This document shows positions 1 through 7,447 of a DNA stretch of 64,000 bases, one piece after another. The stretch spans positions 1 to 64,000 of the forward strand of contig JAMCPI010000013.1 of NCBI GenBank assembly GCA_023379805.1, in the 5' to 3' direction. The notes below the pieces were generated by a model. That model had not been told where the DNA came from. It ran no database searches and saw nothing but the letters and a program-made list of their open reading frames with translations. Position numbers and translations under genes: made by a program. This DNA comes from Nitrososphaerota archaeon (GTDB lineage Archaea > Thermoproteota > Nitrososphaeria > Nitrososphaerales > JACPRH01). Numbering within the stretch: the stretch's first letter is position 1; each line of letters begins with the position of its first letter.

Positions 1-123
1 AGGTTCTTCGCATGGATCGAGAACTTCAGAAAACTAACAGTAAGATATGAAAGACTCTCAGAAACATTCTCGGCATTAATCCACATCGCCTGCATCATGA
101 TACTATGGAGAGTATTGAGATAG
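1..123 (+). CDS. IS5-type transposase, C-terminal end only
   Basis: The first 40 codons of frame 1, ending in TAG, read RFFAWIENFRKL..RYERLSE and match the C-terminal end of IS5-family DDE transposases (typical form ERFFAWLKNFRRL..RYEKL). In that family the catalytic Glu sits just before this segment, so it lies off the left edge. Whether the element is intact cannot be judged. No terminal inverted repeat was identified in the 100 bases after the stop. It marks the left boundary as a site of insertion. Confidence 0.7.
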   Translation, partial: RFFAWIENFRKLTVRYERLSETFSALIHIACIMILWRVLR

Positions 124-225
124 GTTCATATGCAGTCAGTATTACTGGCGGCAAGATTTTTATTACGTAACCATCTCTAAACTAGGGATGAAGAAGACGG
201 TCGCGAAACCTCTAGGGGTTAAGAT

Positions 226-948
226 ATGAGCATAAGCATGGCGCTCTTCCCCCTGCTCGCCCTCGCCCTCGGATTGAAACACGCGTACGACGCGGATCAT
301 CTTGTCGCCGTATCAAACTTCCTCACAAGAAGCAGCGGGCTCCGTGACACCTCCAGGATGACGCTCAGCTGGGCTATCGGGCACATGGCGACCGCCGCAA
401 TCATTACAACTGTTCTCTTCGTTCTCGCTTCACAAGCTGAGCAAGTAACTGGTCTTCTAAGTGTGTTCGAGCTCGGTGTAGCGATTATGCTGATAGCTAT
501 AGGGGTGGTTGCTGTTCTTATGGAGGTCCCGCTGTTTCATAGTCACCTGCATACCCATCCGGATGGCACCGTGCATTCGCACAGTCACAGACATCGTTTC
601 GGAAGGCTCGGCGGCTTTGCCCGAAGAACGCATCTTCACCACTCGCTTTTCGGCATAGGCATTATACACGGCTTGGCTAGCAATGATGAGCTGCTGCTTC
701 TTTTCGTAGCCGGGCTGGGCGTTGGCTCTCTTGAGCTTCTGCTCGGCGGCGTAGCTGTCTTCACAATCGGGGTTATGCTCGGAATGATGCTCTTCGGCTT
801 CGCAGTAACTTCACTGTACCGGCATAAGCTCCAAAGGGTGCGCATGATGTTTAATCTAACTATAGCACTGCTAAGCATTGCTTACGGAGGGCTTCTACTC
901 ATCGGCCTAGATGGTTTCAATGTTATGGCTCTTCTCTTCGGCCAATAA
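226..948 (+). CDS. Nickel/cobalt permease, NiCoT/NicO-type, short form
   Basis: A polytopic membrane protein of 240 residues. Near the N-terminus it carries HAYDADHL, which fits the HX4DH metal-binding signature of nickel/cobalt transporters. A His-rich cytoplasmic loop follows (HSHLHTHPDG..HSHSHRH, about residues 105-125) and probably binds metal. A second conserved block is HGLASNDE. It is shorter than the classical NiCoT proteins (330 residues or more) and resembles the compact NicO/UreH-like branch. The ATG at 226 is used; another lies at 238. A NikR-type repressor gene is at 56560, so nickel is the likelier substrate, but this is inference. Confidence 0.75.
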   Translation: MSISMALFPLLALALGLKHAYDADHLVAVSNFLTRSSGLRDTSRMTLSWAIGHMATAAIITTVLFVLASQAEQVTGLLSVFELGVAIMLIAIGVVAVLMEVPLFHSHLHTHPDGTVHSHSHRHRFGRLGGFARRTHLHHSLFGIGIIHGLASNDELLLLFVAGLGVGSLELLLGGVAVFTIGVMLGMMLFGFAVTSLYRHKLQRVRMMFNLTIALLSIAYGGLLLIGLDGFNVMALLFGQ

Positions 949-966
949 GCTAGCGGCCAATTTTTT
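940..966 (+). terminator. Possible terminator after the nickel permease
   Basis: A short GGCC...GGCC inverted repeat spans the stop codon and is followed by a run of six T. The 4-bp stem is weak; the T-run is the main evidence. Confidence 0.25.
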
Positions 967-991
967 AGGCTAACCCGTTTCTTTCGGAGGG

Positions 992-1486
992 CTACTCGAG
1001 TTTGCTTTCTTGGGGTGTTGGTGGTTGCGTGGCCGCGGGTGGTTGTACGACCTTGATTTTTCCGTTGTTGCTGTCGTATCGAAGGAGTAGCGCGTATCGT
1101 CCCCACTCTACGAGCCAGCGGAAGGTAGATTCAGCTTCTAAGTCGGGCATCTCGCGTCGGAGAAAGTCGATCACATCATCTTTAGTTGTCTCGGCGTCTT
1201 CATGGTGTTTGATGAATACGATGACCGATTTGAAGACGGGCGTCTTGGATAGAATTCTGTTCAGCATTCTTTTGCGTCCACTTGAACCTCTTGAAAGGAA
1301 CCTTTTTCCCTCGTCTGTAAGTATCAAGTCCCCTAAGTCGACCTTCAGGAATCCTAGAAGATCAGCGGCGTCAACAGCTGGAAGCAGATCATCTAGCTCT
1401 AGAAGCAAATCATCAGCAACTTTTGCGGCGTCCACTCGGCCGTTAAAATCTTCCAAGACTTCTAGAAGCCCGATCATCTGGCTCAT
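992..1486 (-). CDS. Stand-alone AAA-associated C-terminal domain protein (COG4754-like)
   Basis: This small acidic protein resembles the AAA_assoc_C domain that is often fused to the C-terminus of nitrate/taurine-type ABC ATPases. It starts MSQMIGLLEVLEDFNG and continues DDLLPAVDAADLLGFL..ILTDEGKRFL, then a winged-helix-like C-terminal half and a Pro-rich tail. Here it is a separate gene, third in the order permease-ATPase-this gene. The frame is open to a TTG at 1510; I prefer the ATG at 1486 because the family similarity begins there. It probably regulates or stabilises the transporter ATPase. Confidence 0.7.
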   Translation of the reverse strand: MSQMIGLLEVLEDFNGRVDAAKVADDLLLELDDLLPAVDAADLLGFLKVDLGDLILTDEGKRFLSRGSSGRKRMLNRILSKTPVFKSVIVFIKHHEDAETTKDDVIDFLRREMPDLEAESTFRWLVEWGRYALLLRYDSNNGKIKVVQPPAATQPPTPQESKLE

Positions 1487-1589
1487 GTGAGCACTTGACA
1501 ATGAATGCAACTATCTATCTTCCATCCCTATCAATTATTCTGACTTTATTTACCCGGTTCAAAATAACTCTTCCTCTCCATTAAACATG

Positions 1590-2342
1590 TTAAGTTATCA
1601 TTCCCGTGATCTCGTCAACGATCTTGTAGAGCTCAGGGCTCCTCGGGTTTCTGGGACGTGGAAGCTCGACGTGAACTTCCTTGATGATAGTTCCGGGTCT
1701 GTGTGTTAACACTACGATTCGATCAGCCATATAGACCGCCTCCTCGACATTGTGAGTCACCATCACCACAGATCCTGGAGCGACCTCGGGGTTTATCCAG
1801 AGATCCAGTACCTCCTCTCTCAGATGCGTAGCAGTTAGCGGATCAAGTGAAGAGAACGGCTCATCCATCAGAAGTACCTCAGGATCAGAGACCAGCGCCC
1901 GTGCTAGGCCGACACGTTGCCTCATACCTCCAGATAACTCCCGTGGATACGCCTCCTCAAAGCCTTCCAGCCCCATTATCTCCACAAGCTTGAGGGATCT
2001 CTTCCTTTTCATATCGTCAGAAATTTTTCCCTGCAACCCGATCTCAATGTTCTGCAGTACAGTTAGCCAAGGGAAGAGCGCGAAGGTTTGGAACACCATC
2101 GCCATCCCCTCAACCACGCCTTTAACCGGCTTCCCACGGTAGTACACTTCACCGTCTGTAGGTGTGGTGAGCCCCATCATTATTCGGAGAAGCGTAGATT
2201 TACCGCAGCCGGAGGGACCTACGATCGATACAAACTCATGTCCTTCAACGGAGAGGTTGATGTGCTCCAGTACAGCGTTCGGTCTCGCCGTGCCGCTGCC
2301 GAAGGCCTTTGTAACATTTCGAAGCTCAATAACAAGGGCCAA
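1590..2342 (-). CDS. ABC transporter ATPase, NitT/TauT (anion) type
   Basis: A 250-residue ABC ATPase with Walker A GPSGCGKST, Q-loop VFQTFALFPWLTV, signature LSGGMRQR, Walker B VLLMDEP and H-loop VTHN. The FALFPWLTV block and VLTHRPG..EVHVELPRPR near the end are typical of ATPases for nitrate, sulfonate, taurine or bicarbonate. It lies 17 bases after the duplicated permease gene and 100 bases before the AAA-associated domain gene. No substrate-binding protein is encoded nearby, so the substrate is unknown. Confidence 0.9.
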   Translation of the reverse strand: MALVIELRNVTKAFGSGTARPNAVLEHINLSVEGHEFVSIVGPSGCGKSTLLRIMMGLTTPTDGEVYYRGKPVKGVVEGMAMVFQTFALFPWLTVLQNIEIGLQGKISDDMKRKRSLKLVEIMGLEGFEEAYPRELSGGMRQRVGLARALVSDPEVLLMDEPFSSLDPLTATHLREEVLDLWINPEVAPGSVVMVTHNVEEAVYMADRIVVLTHRPGTIIKEVHVELPRPRNPRSPELYKIVDEITGMIT

Positions 2343-2359
2343 GCATCAACTCATCTCAA

Positions 2360-3940
2360 TCAATAGTCTATTCGGTACCGTGACAAGACAACGCGGTAAA
2401 GCCGTCTCCAGAACAATCGGTTCAATACTACTATCGTTATGGACATGACGATGATGGCGATCATTAACAGGCTGATGCTTCCCTGCTCGTATGCTGCTTT
2501 GTCCAGCAACGCGCCTATTCCAAGAACCGACTTTGATTCTCCTGCGAAGCTCACATACTCCGAAACGACTAGCGCGTTCCATCCTCCGCCCCAAGCTGTA
2601 ATGCTCCCGGTTACGAACGAGGGCAACATTGCTGGTAGCAGAAGTTGACGCCACCTCCCCCACGACTTTAACCGATATGTCTGTGACGCCTCTATAAGAT
2701 CTGATGGAACTGACCTTGCCCCCCCTATCAGGTTGAAGAGAAGATACCACTGCATACCGGTCATCGTAAGAATAATCGATGTTAGCTGAAGCCCACCGGG
2801 CAGATTCATAGTCGCCAAGATAATTATCGGGAACAGCGCCGTAGCGGGAAGCGCGGCGAAAACCTGCAAAGCGAACATTGACGCTCCGAATCCTCTTCCA
2901 CCACCAGCCAGCTTCACCGCGAGCGGAAGGGTCCAAGCGACGCTTAAAAAGTACGCCAGAAGAAGACGAAGCAGCGACCAACCCAACGCAGCCGGAAGCA
3001 TGTTGACCTCAGCAAGAAACGCTGGGCTCTCCCACTCCTTAGCCAACATCGACAATGACGACGGGAAACCCATTAACGTGGGCGCCATCACAATGAGCAA
3101 CCCAGAGATCGCTACAAGAACAAGCAAAACAACGATCAACCTAGCATATCGCTCCACTGCTCCCAGTGGCTTGACGACCTCTCGCACCTCCTTCACAATC
3201 GGTTCTAGACGCGCGGTAGGCATCAGCTGCTTTGCGGCCCTAGGTGCAGATGGTATGCTCAAACGGCCCTTCAGCCAAGCGAAACCGGATGTGTGGAAGA
3301 GTATGTGGCGCGATGCCCGCTCAGAGGATACAGCCTCGTAGCGGAACCGTTCTGCGTACGCTCGTAGAGGACGCCAGAGCACAATATCCGTGAGCAGGAC
3401 TGCAAGTACCAACATAGCTAATCCCAGAACTGTTTCAGTGTAGTTGCCCGCATACGTGGCTTCTGCTAGGTATCTTCCGATTCCTGGCAGCTTATACTGT
3501 TTCGAGCCTAGAACAATTATCTCAGCCGCAACTAGAAAGTACCATCCTCCAGCCCATGACATCATTCCGTTGTAGACCAGCTTAGGCACACAGGCTGGCA
3601 GATACAGTTTCCTGAGCTTAGCAAGTCCTTTTAGACGAAGTGCGCCTGACGCCTCCTCCAGCTCAATCGGGATAGCAGACACTGACTCATAGGTTGCGAA
3701 GGCAAGGTTCCAAGCTTGGCTAGTAAAGATGAGGAAAATAGCCGCGATCTCGACACCGATCCACGTCTCATGGAAGAAGGTGATAAAGAAGAAGATCGCT
3801 GCTGGAAAGAAACCTAGGATCGGAACAGATTGCAGTATATCTAGAACCGGTGTCAAGAACCGCTCTCCCCTCCGGCTGCGCGCTGCAGATATTCCGTAAG
3901 GAATGGCGAAGGCGTAAGCGAGAAGGAGCGCAATAAACAT
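2360..3940 (-). CDS. ABC anion transporter permease, duplicated (COG4986-like)
   Basis: Two BPD_transp_1 permease halves are joined in one 526-residue protein. The first half has the EAA-like loop ELEEASGALRLKGLAKLRKLYLPA (about residues 90-115), the second DLIEASQTYRLKSWGRWRQLLLPA. Such duplicated permeases are typical of archaeal anion transporters. The ATG at 3940 begins inside the first transmembrane helix (MFIALLLAYAFAIPYGI). The frame stays open upstream to about 4010, adding LPDLGSLLVQTSFSLIR, but has no ATG, GTG or TTG there. An ATG at 4016 in another frame sits about 22 bases after a TATA-like element, so the true start may lie there with a frameshift between. Confidence 0.85.
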   Translation of the reverse strand: MFIALLLAYAFAIPYGISAARSRRGERFLTPVLDILQSVPILGFFPAAIFFFITFFHETWIGVEIAAIFLIFTSQAWNLAFATYESVSAIPIELEEASGALRLKGLAKLRKLYLPACVPKLVYNGMMSWAGGWYFLVAAEIIVLGSKQYKLPGIGRYLAEATYAGNYTETVLGLAMLVLAVLLTDIVLWRPLRAYAERFRYEAVSSERASRHILFHTSGFAWLKGRLSIPSAPRAAKQLMPTARLEPIVKEVREVVKPLGAVERYARLIVVLLVLVAISGLLIVMAPTLMGFPSSLSMLAKEWESPAFLAEVNMLPAALGWSLLRLLLAYFLSVAWTLPLAVKLAGGGRGFGASMFALQVFAALPATALFPIIILATMNLPGGLQLTSIILTMTGMQWYLLFNLIGGARSVPSDLIEASQTYRLKSWGRWRQLLLPAMLPSFVTGSITAWGGGWNALVVSEYVSFAGESKSVLGIGALLDKAAYEQGSISLLMIAIIVMSITIVVLNRLFWRRLYRVVLSRYRIDY

Positions 3941-4033
3941 CCTGATGAGTGAAAAGGATGTTTGTACTAGAAGGCTTCCGAGATCTGGTAAAGGTATCGC
4001 GGTACGCCGCCTCCATCAGGCCGATTATCCAAC

Positions 4034-4042
4034 AGATATTTA
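4034..4042 (-). promoter_or_regulatory. TATA-like element of the anion transporter operon
   Basis: On the minus strand TAAATATC lies about 20-25 bases before the ATG at 4016, as expected for a leaderless archaeal transcript starting there rather than at 3940. Confidence 0.4.
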
Positions 4043-4080
4043 GGCTGTCTTTCGACCTTGCTTTTACGCTTTACCTTCAG

Positions 4081-5640
4081 TTATTTTCTTCTTATCCTGC
4101 TCATATCCGGAGTCAGGCCGAACCATTCCACAGTGTAGCCTAACGCGTCTAGGATTTGTTGCGGATTATCCAGTCCCTCCGCCTCGATTATGCCTGCTGT
4201 TTCTGTGAATGTTGCTTCTCCTAGTTTGCTGATTTTGTCCGCGAGCTCCTTGAATTTAGCTTCAGAGATGAAGTAATCTCCGACTCTACGGTAACCTTCG
4301 GGTTTGAAGTTCTCCGCGAACTGTCTAGCTGCATCAACGGTGACAGCTTGTTCTTTCGCTATCTCCTCCAAACTTACGATATCGCCCTTCAGCTTTAGAT
4401 CTCCTCTACTCTTCAGAAGCTCCGATTCACCCTCGGATATCTCCTCTTCACGCATATGGAGGTGGTCGAGTATAGGCTTCACTGGGACATCTTTAGCGTA
4501 GTAAATTACTGGGCCCTTCATTCTTCTCAGCTTGGAGCAAGCTAAGTTCTCATCAACTGCCGCGAGCATATCGACGTTTACAAGCGAGTTTAGCTTACTG
4601 ATTTTCCGCTCTAGATACTCTTGCGTCCAGAAGCCGACAACTTCTAAATAGACTTTGACACCGTGTTTCTCAAAGCCAAAGTCAGGTATGAGGACGTGTC
4701 CACCGGCTGGCAGCGGCTCCGGCTCTCTCTTGATAGTCCAACCGGAGTTGAGTGCTTCGAACTTCTTAGCGAACCTCTCTTCAACTGTGCTGTCATAAAG
4801 CCGTGCTGGAGGCGCCTCTTCACGTTCCACATCACTGACGATGTTCTTTACGTCGTCGCTTCGCAGTTCGAAGAGGTATATTCTGTTTCTGTCTCTGCCG
4901 AGTATCTCGGCCTTTATTCTCCATGATTCTGAAGCCACTATTTCTGGTAGGAGCTTAGCTAAGAGTGTCCCGTATCTGTCTGTCATTTTGAACAGGGACA
5001 TCGGCCCATCCACCGAGATCCTGTAACTGTGGTCGCCGCCGCCCTTCTCCTCTTCAACCGAATACATTAGGCCTAGATGTTTGATGCTGCGGAAGATTCT
5101 TTTCCAGTTGTCAGATGCTGTGAACTCCATTCTCAGGCATTTGAAGAGAAGCGTCTGAGTTATCGCCAAATTATAGTATCGGATGAGCGTCTCAGCTGGT
5201 AAAGGATCGAATCTTCGCAGAATAAGCTCCTCATCGATATCGCTGTATAGAGCTTTTTCAACCTCCTCCGGCGTCAGGTTAAGTTTGCTCCCGACCCGGT
5301 TAATGACCTGCTCTCTCTCCTCTAAGCTCACTACGCCTACTCTGCTAGCCTCCTCGAAGATTGCCATTCTGACCTCGCTCGGGTTAGCTGGGCTTTCAAC
5401 CTCGAACACGCATCTTCTTTCTAGAATCTTGGATAGTCCTCGGATTAGCCTGTAGTCAAAGCCTTCCTCCTCATACTGTTTGAGCACCTCTATGAGGTGC
5501 TTCTTCTTTCCCCCAATGTTCTTGTTGAAGACCTCGATTACTCTTTCAGATAGGTTGATGACGCTTGGATCAAGTGGGGCGTAGACTGGGTACACTTTAC
5601 CTCTGGATGTTCTTGCTTTCAGAAGGTTCGATGGGAGCAT
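4081..5640 (-). CDS. bax1: Bax1 nuclease, XPB partner (DUF790)
   Basis: A 519-residue DUF790 protein. The C-terminal nuclease core reads VLIPDFGF..VYLEVVGFWTQEYLERKI, with D320, E333 and K346 in a PD-(D/E)xK-like arrangement and the EVVGFWT motif characteristic of Bax1. Archaeal Bax1 binds XPB and cuts DNA 3' of a bubble, forming a repair machine. The gene follows the XPB gene by 16 bases on the same strand, the standard archaeal pairing. It ends 140 bases before the anion transporter operon. Confidence 0.9.
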   Translation of the reverse strand: MLPSNLLKARTSRGKVYPVYAPLDPSVINLSERVIEVFNKNIGGKKKHLIEVLKQYEEEGFDYRLIRGLSKILERRCVFEVESPANPSEVRMAIFEEASRVGVVSLEEREQVINRVGSKLNLTPEEVEKALYSDIDEELILRRFDPLPAETLIRYYNLAITQTLLFKCLRMEFTASDNWKRIFRSIKHLGLMYSVEEEKGGGDHSYRISVDGPMSLFKMTDRYGTLLAKLLPEIVASESWRIKAEILGRDRNRIYLFELRSDDVKNIVSDVEREEAPPARLYDSTVEERFAKKFEALNSGWTIKREPEPLPAGGHVLIPDFGFEKHGVKVYLEVVGFWTQEYLERKISKLNSLVNVDMLAAVDENLACSKLRRMKGPVIYYAKDVPVKPILDHLHMREEEISEGESELLKSRGDLKLKGDIVSLEEIAKEQAVTVDAARQFAENFKPEGYRRVGDYFISEAKFKELADKISKLGEATFTETAGIIEAEGLDNPQQILDALGYTVEWFGLTPDMSRIRRK

Positions 5641-5656
5641 CCTTAATGATCACTGT

Positions 5657-7039
5657 TTACTTGTTCACTTGCCCGCTCTGTGTCTTTGTTGCTTCCACTG
5701 GGCTTCTCTTTCTTCTCATGCTTGTTCTAGTTTCGGTTGTCTCTTTTGAGACGAGTTCGATTAGCTTAGCTCGCTTCCCTTCGCTTTTTCTCAGTAGTCT
5801 TCCAAGTCGCTGTATGAACTCTCTGGAGCTTCCTGTTCCGCTCACTATGACTCCGAGAGAAGCCTCGGGCACATCTATGCCTTCGTCAAGTACCTTCGAG
5901 GTGACTACTGCTCTGAACCGCCCGTTTTTGAAGCGCTCCAATATTTCATGCCTCTCATCTTTAGGGGTGGTATAGGTGATGTATGGTAGAAGGAATCTCT
6001 TCGAGATGCGGTATACGAGATGATTGTGCTGGGTGAATATCAGCACTCTATCCTTCTGGTTAGACCTCAATATTTCTTCTAGAGCCGTTATCTTGGCCTC
6101 GGAGTTGAAGGCTATGTTAAGCGCCCTGTTCCTAGCTAGAAGCGCCTGCCTGGCATCTCTGTCTCTCGCCGTCCTCATGATGAATCTCTGAAAAGCAACT
6201 GGGCTGTTGAGCCAGACATTGTGGCTGTCAAGGTAGTCTGTAAACACTTTGTATTGTCTTTCATACTCAGCCTTCTCATCGTCGGTGAGATCCACAGTTA
6301 TCCGGTGAAGACTATACTCGGAGAGGTATTTGCCGGCTAAATCCTCTGGACTAAGCCTGTATACGACCCCTCCGGCTAACCTAGGAATCTCTGTGTGAAG
6401 CGCGTCTTCCCTCTCCAAGGTGGCTGTGAGCCCAAGCCTGTAAGGTGCGGTGAACATCTCGGCGATCTGCCGGTAGCCTTCAGCTGGCAGATGGTGAATC
6501 TCATCGAACACTAAGAGACTAAACTTGTTCCCAATCTCCCCTGCTCTTAGATAAGCAGAATCATATGTTGACACAGTTACGGCCCTGAGATTATTTTCTC
6601 CGCCCCCGTAAACTCCAACCTCGATCCCGAACTCCTTCTCCAGCCTGCTTCTCCACTGCTCCACCAAATCAAGTGTTGGCACAACAATAATCACAGGCTG
6701 GTTAACCAGCTCAATCGCCTTCAAAGCCACAATAGTTTTTCCCGCGCCTGTAGGAAGCACTACAACACCTCTTTTTCCAGCTTCACTCCAAGCATCCAAG
6801 GCTCGCTGCTGATACCCCCTAAGACGAACACTGCAGACGAGGTCTGGACAGGGCGGCGAATCTTGGACATAGTCTTTGAAGGGGAGCCTACTTCTCTCAA
6901 GATACTCAATAATCTCCTTGTAGTATAGCGCCTGCGCCCTGAAGGCCTTTACACGCTCATCCCATACCGCATAGGGAACCCTAACCTCTCCTTTGATCAG
7001 AATACTCCCTTTAACAAAAGACAGATAGGCTGGTTCCAC
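5657..7039 (-). CDS. xpb: XPB-type DNA repair helicase
   Basis: A 460-residue SF2 helicase. Motifs in order: RGYQQRALDAW (Q-motif-like, about 74-84), Walker A PTGAGKT (96-102), DEIH (179-182), TAT (205-207) directly followed by the XPB-specific RED (210-212), then FTQHNH, SKVLDEGIDVP and QRLGRLLRKSEGK. An N-terminal damage-recognition-like domain precedes the helicase core. It starts with GTG. Together with Bax1 it should open and incise damaged DNA. The tail (ETRTSMRRKRSPVEATK) is basic. Confidence 0.92.
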   Translation of the reverse strand: MEPAYLSFVKGSILIKGEVRVPYAVWDERVKAFRAQALYYKEIIEYLERSRLPFKDYVQDSPPCPDLVCSVRLRGYQQRALDAWSEAGKRGVVVLPTGAGKTIVALKAIELVNQPVIIVVPTLDLVEQWRSRLEKEFGIEVGVYGGGENNLRAVTVSTYDSAYLRAGEIGNKFSLLVFDEIHHLPAEGYRQIAEMFTAPYRLGLTATLEREDALHTEIPRLAGGVVYRLSPEDLAGKYLSEYSLHRITVDLTDDEKAEYERQYKVFTDYLDSHNVWLNSPVAFQRFIMRTARDRDARQALLARNRALNIAFNSEAKITALEEILRSNQKDRVLIFTQHNHLVYRISKRFLLPYITYTTPKDERHEILERFKNGRFRAVVTSKVLDEGIDVPEASLGVIVSGTGSSREFIQRLGRLLRKSEGKRAKLIELVSKETTETRTSMRRKRSPVEATKTQSGQVNK

Positions 7040-7171
7040 AAGATCTCCGAAAGCTTAACCGTAAATCATCACTTATCAGTATTTCTTTAACGGCATTTAT
7101 GTCCTCCAACTTCTTAGCTGCTGTCAGTCTCGGCGAATAATTAATAGAGGTGCATAATCCTTACTTTGACT

Positions 7172-7345
7172 ATGCCGAATCAGTTTACCGCAACCTTCAC
7201 AAAAGAGAAGGAGACTAAGAACACTATTCGTTTTCAAGAAGATTCTCAGGATGGGCAGCCTCCGCGCATCGGCTCGCTATACGTCCAAAAATGGGCAGTT
7301 GGTGGAGCCACGAAGGTCAAGGTCACTGTCGAGATTATCGAGTAG
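7172..7345 (+). CDS. Small conserved-looking protein, 57 residues
   Basis: This ORF reads MPNQFTATFTKEKETKNTIR and ends VTVEIIE, with SLYVQKWAVGGATKVKV between. The alternating beta-like pattern and charged N-terminus resemble short uncharacterised archaeal proteins of the form EFTATFEKEKETKNT..GTLYVQK. A TATA-like TAATTAATA lies at about 7136-7145, some 30 bases before the ATG, suggesting a leaderless message. It is divergent from xpb and convergent with the histidine kinase gene. Function unknown. Confidence 0.65.
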   Translation: MPNQFTATFTKEKETKNTIRFQEDSQDGQPPRIGSLYVQKWAVGGATKVKVTVEIIE

Positions 7346-7447
7346 ACGAAAAGATAGGAGGTTTCAGCTCGTCCGGTAAGGGCTGCACTACACTAGTTTC
7401 GGGTTTCGACCAAATACCAAATTCAAGCTAAACGTGCTTCCTAATGC

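Noticed and set aside
2346..2981. 211-residue minus-strand ORF overlapping the anion permease
   Set aside because: It is a shadow frame of the permease gene, rich in Arg and Ser, with no recognisable domain.
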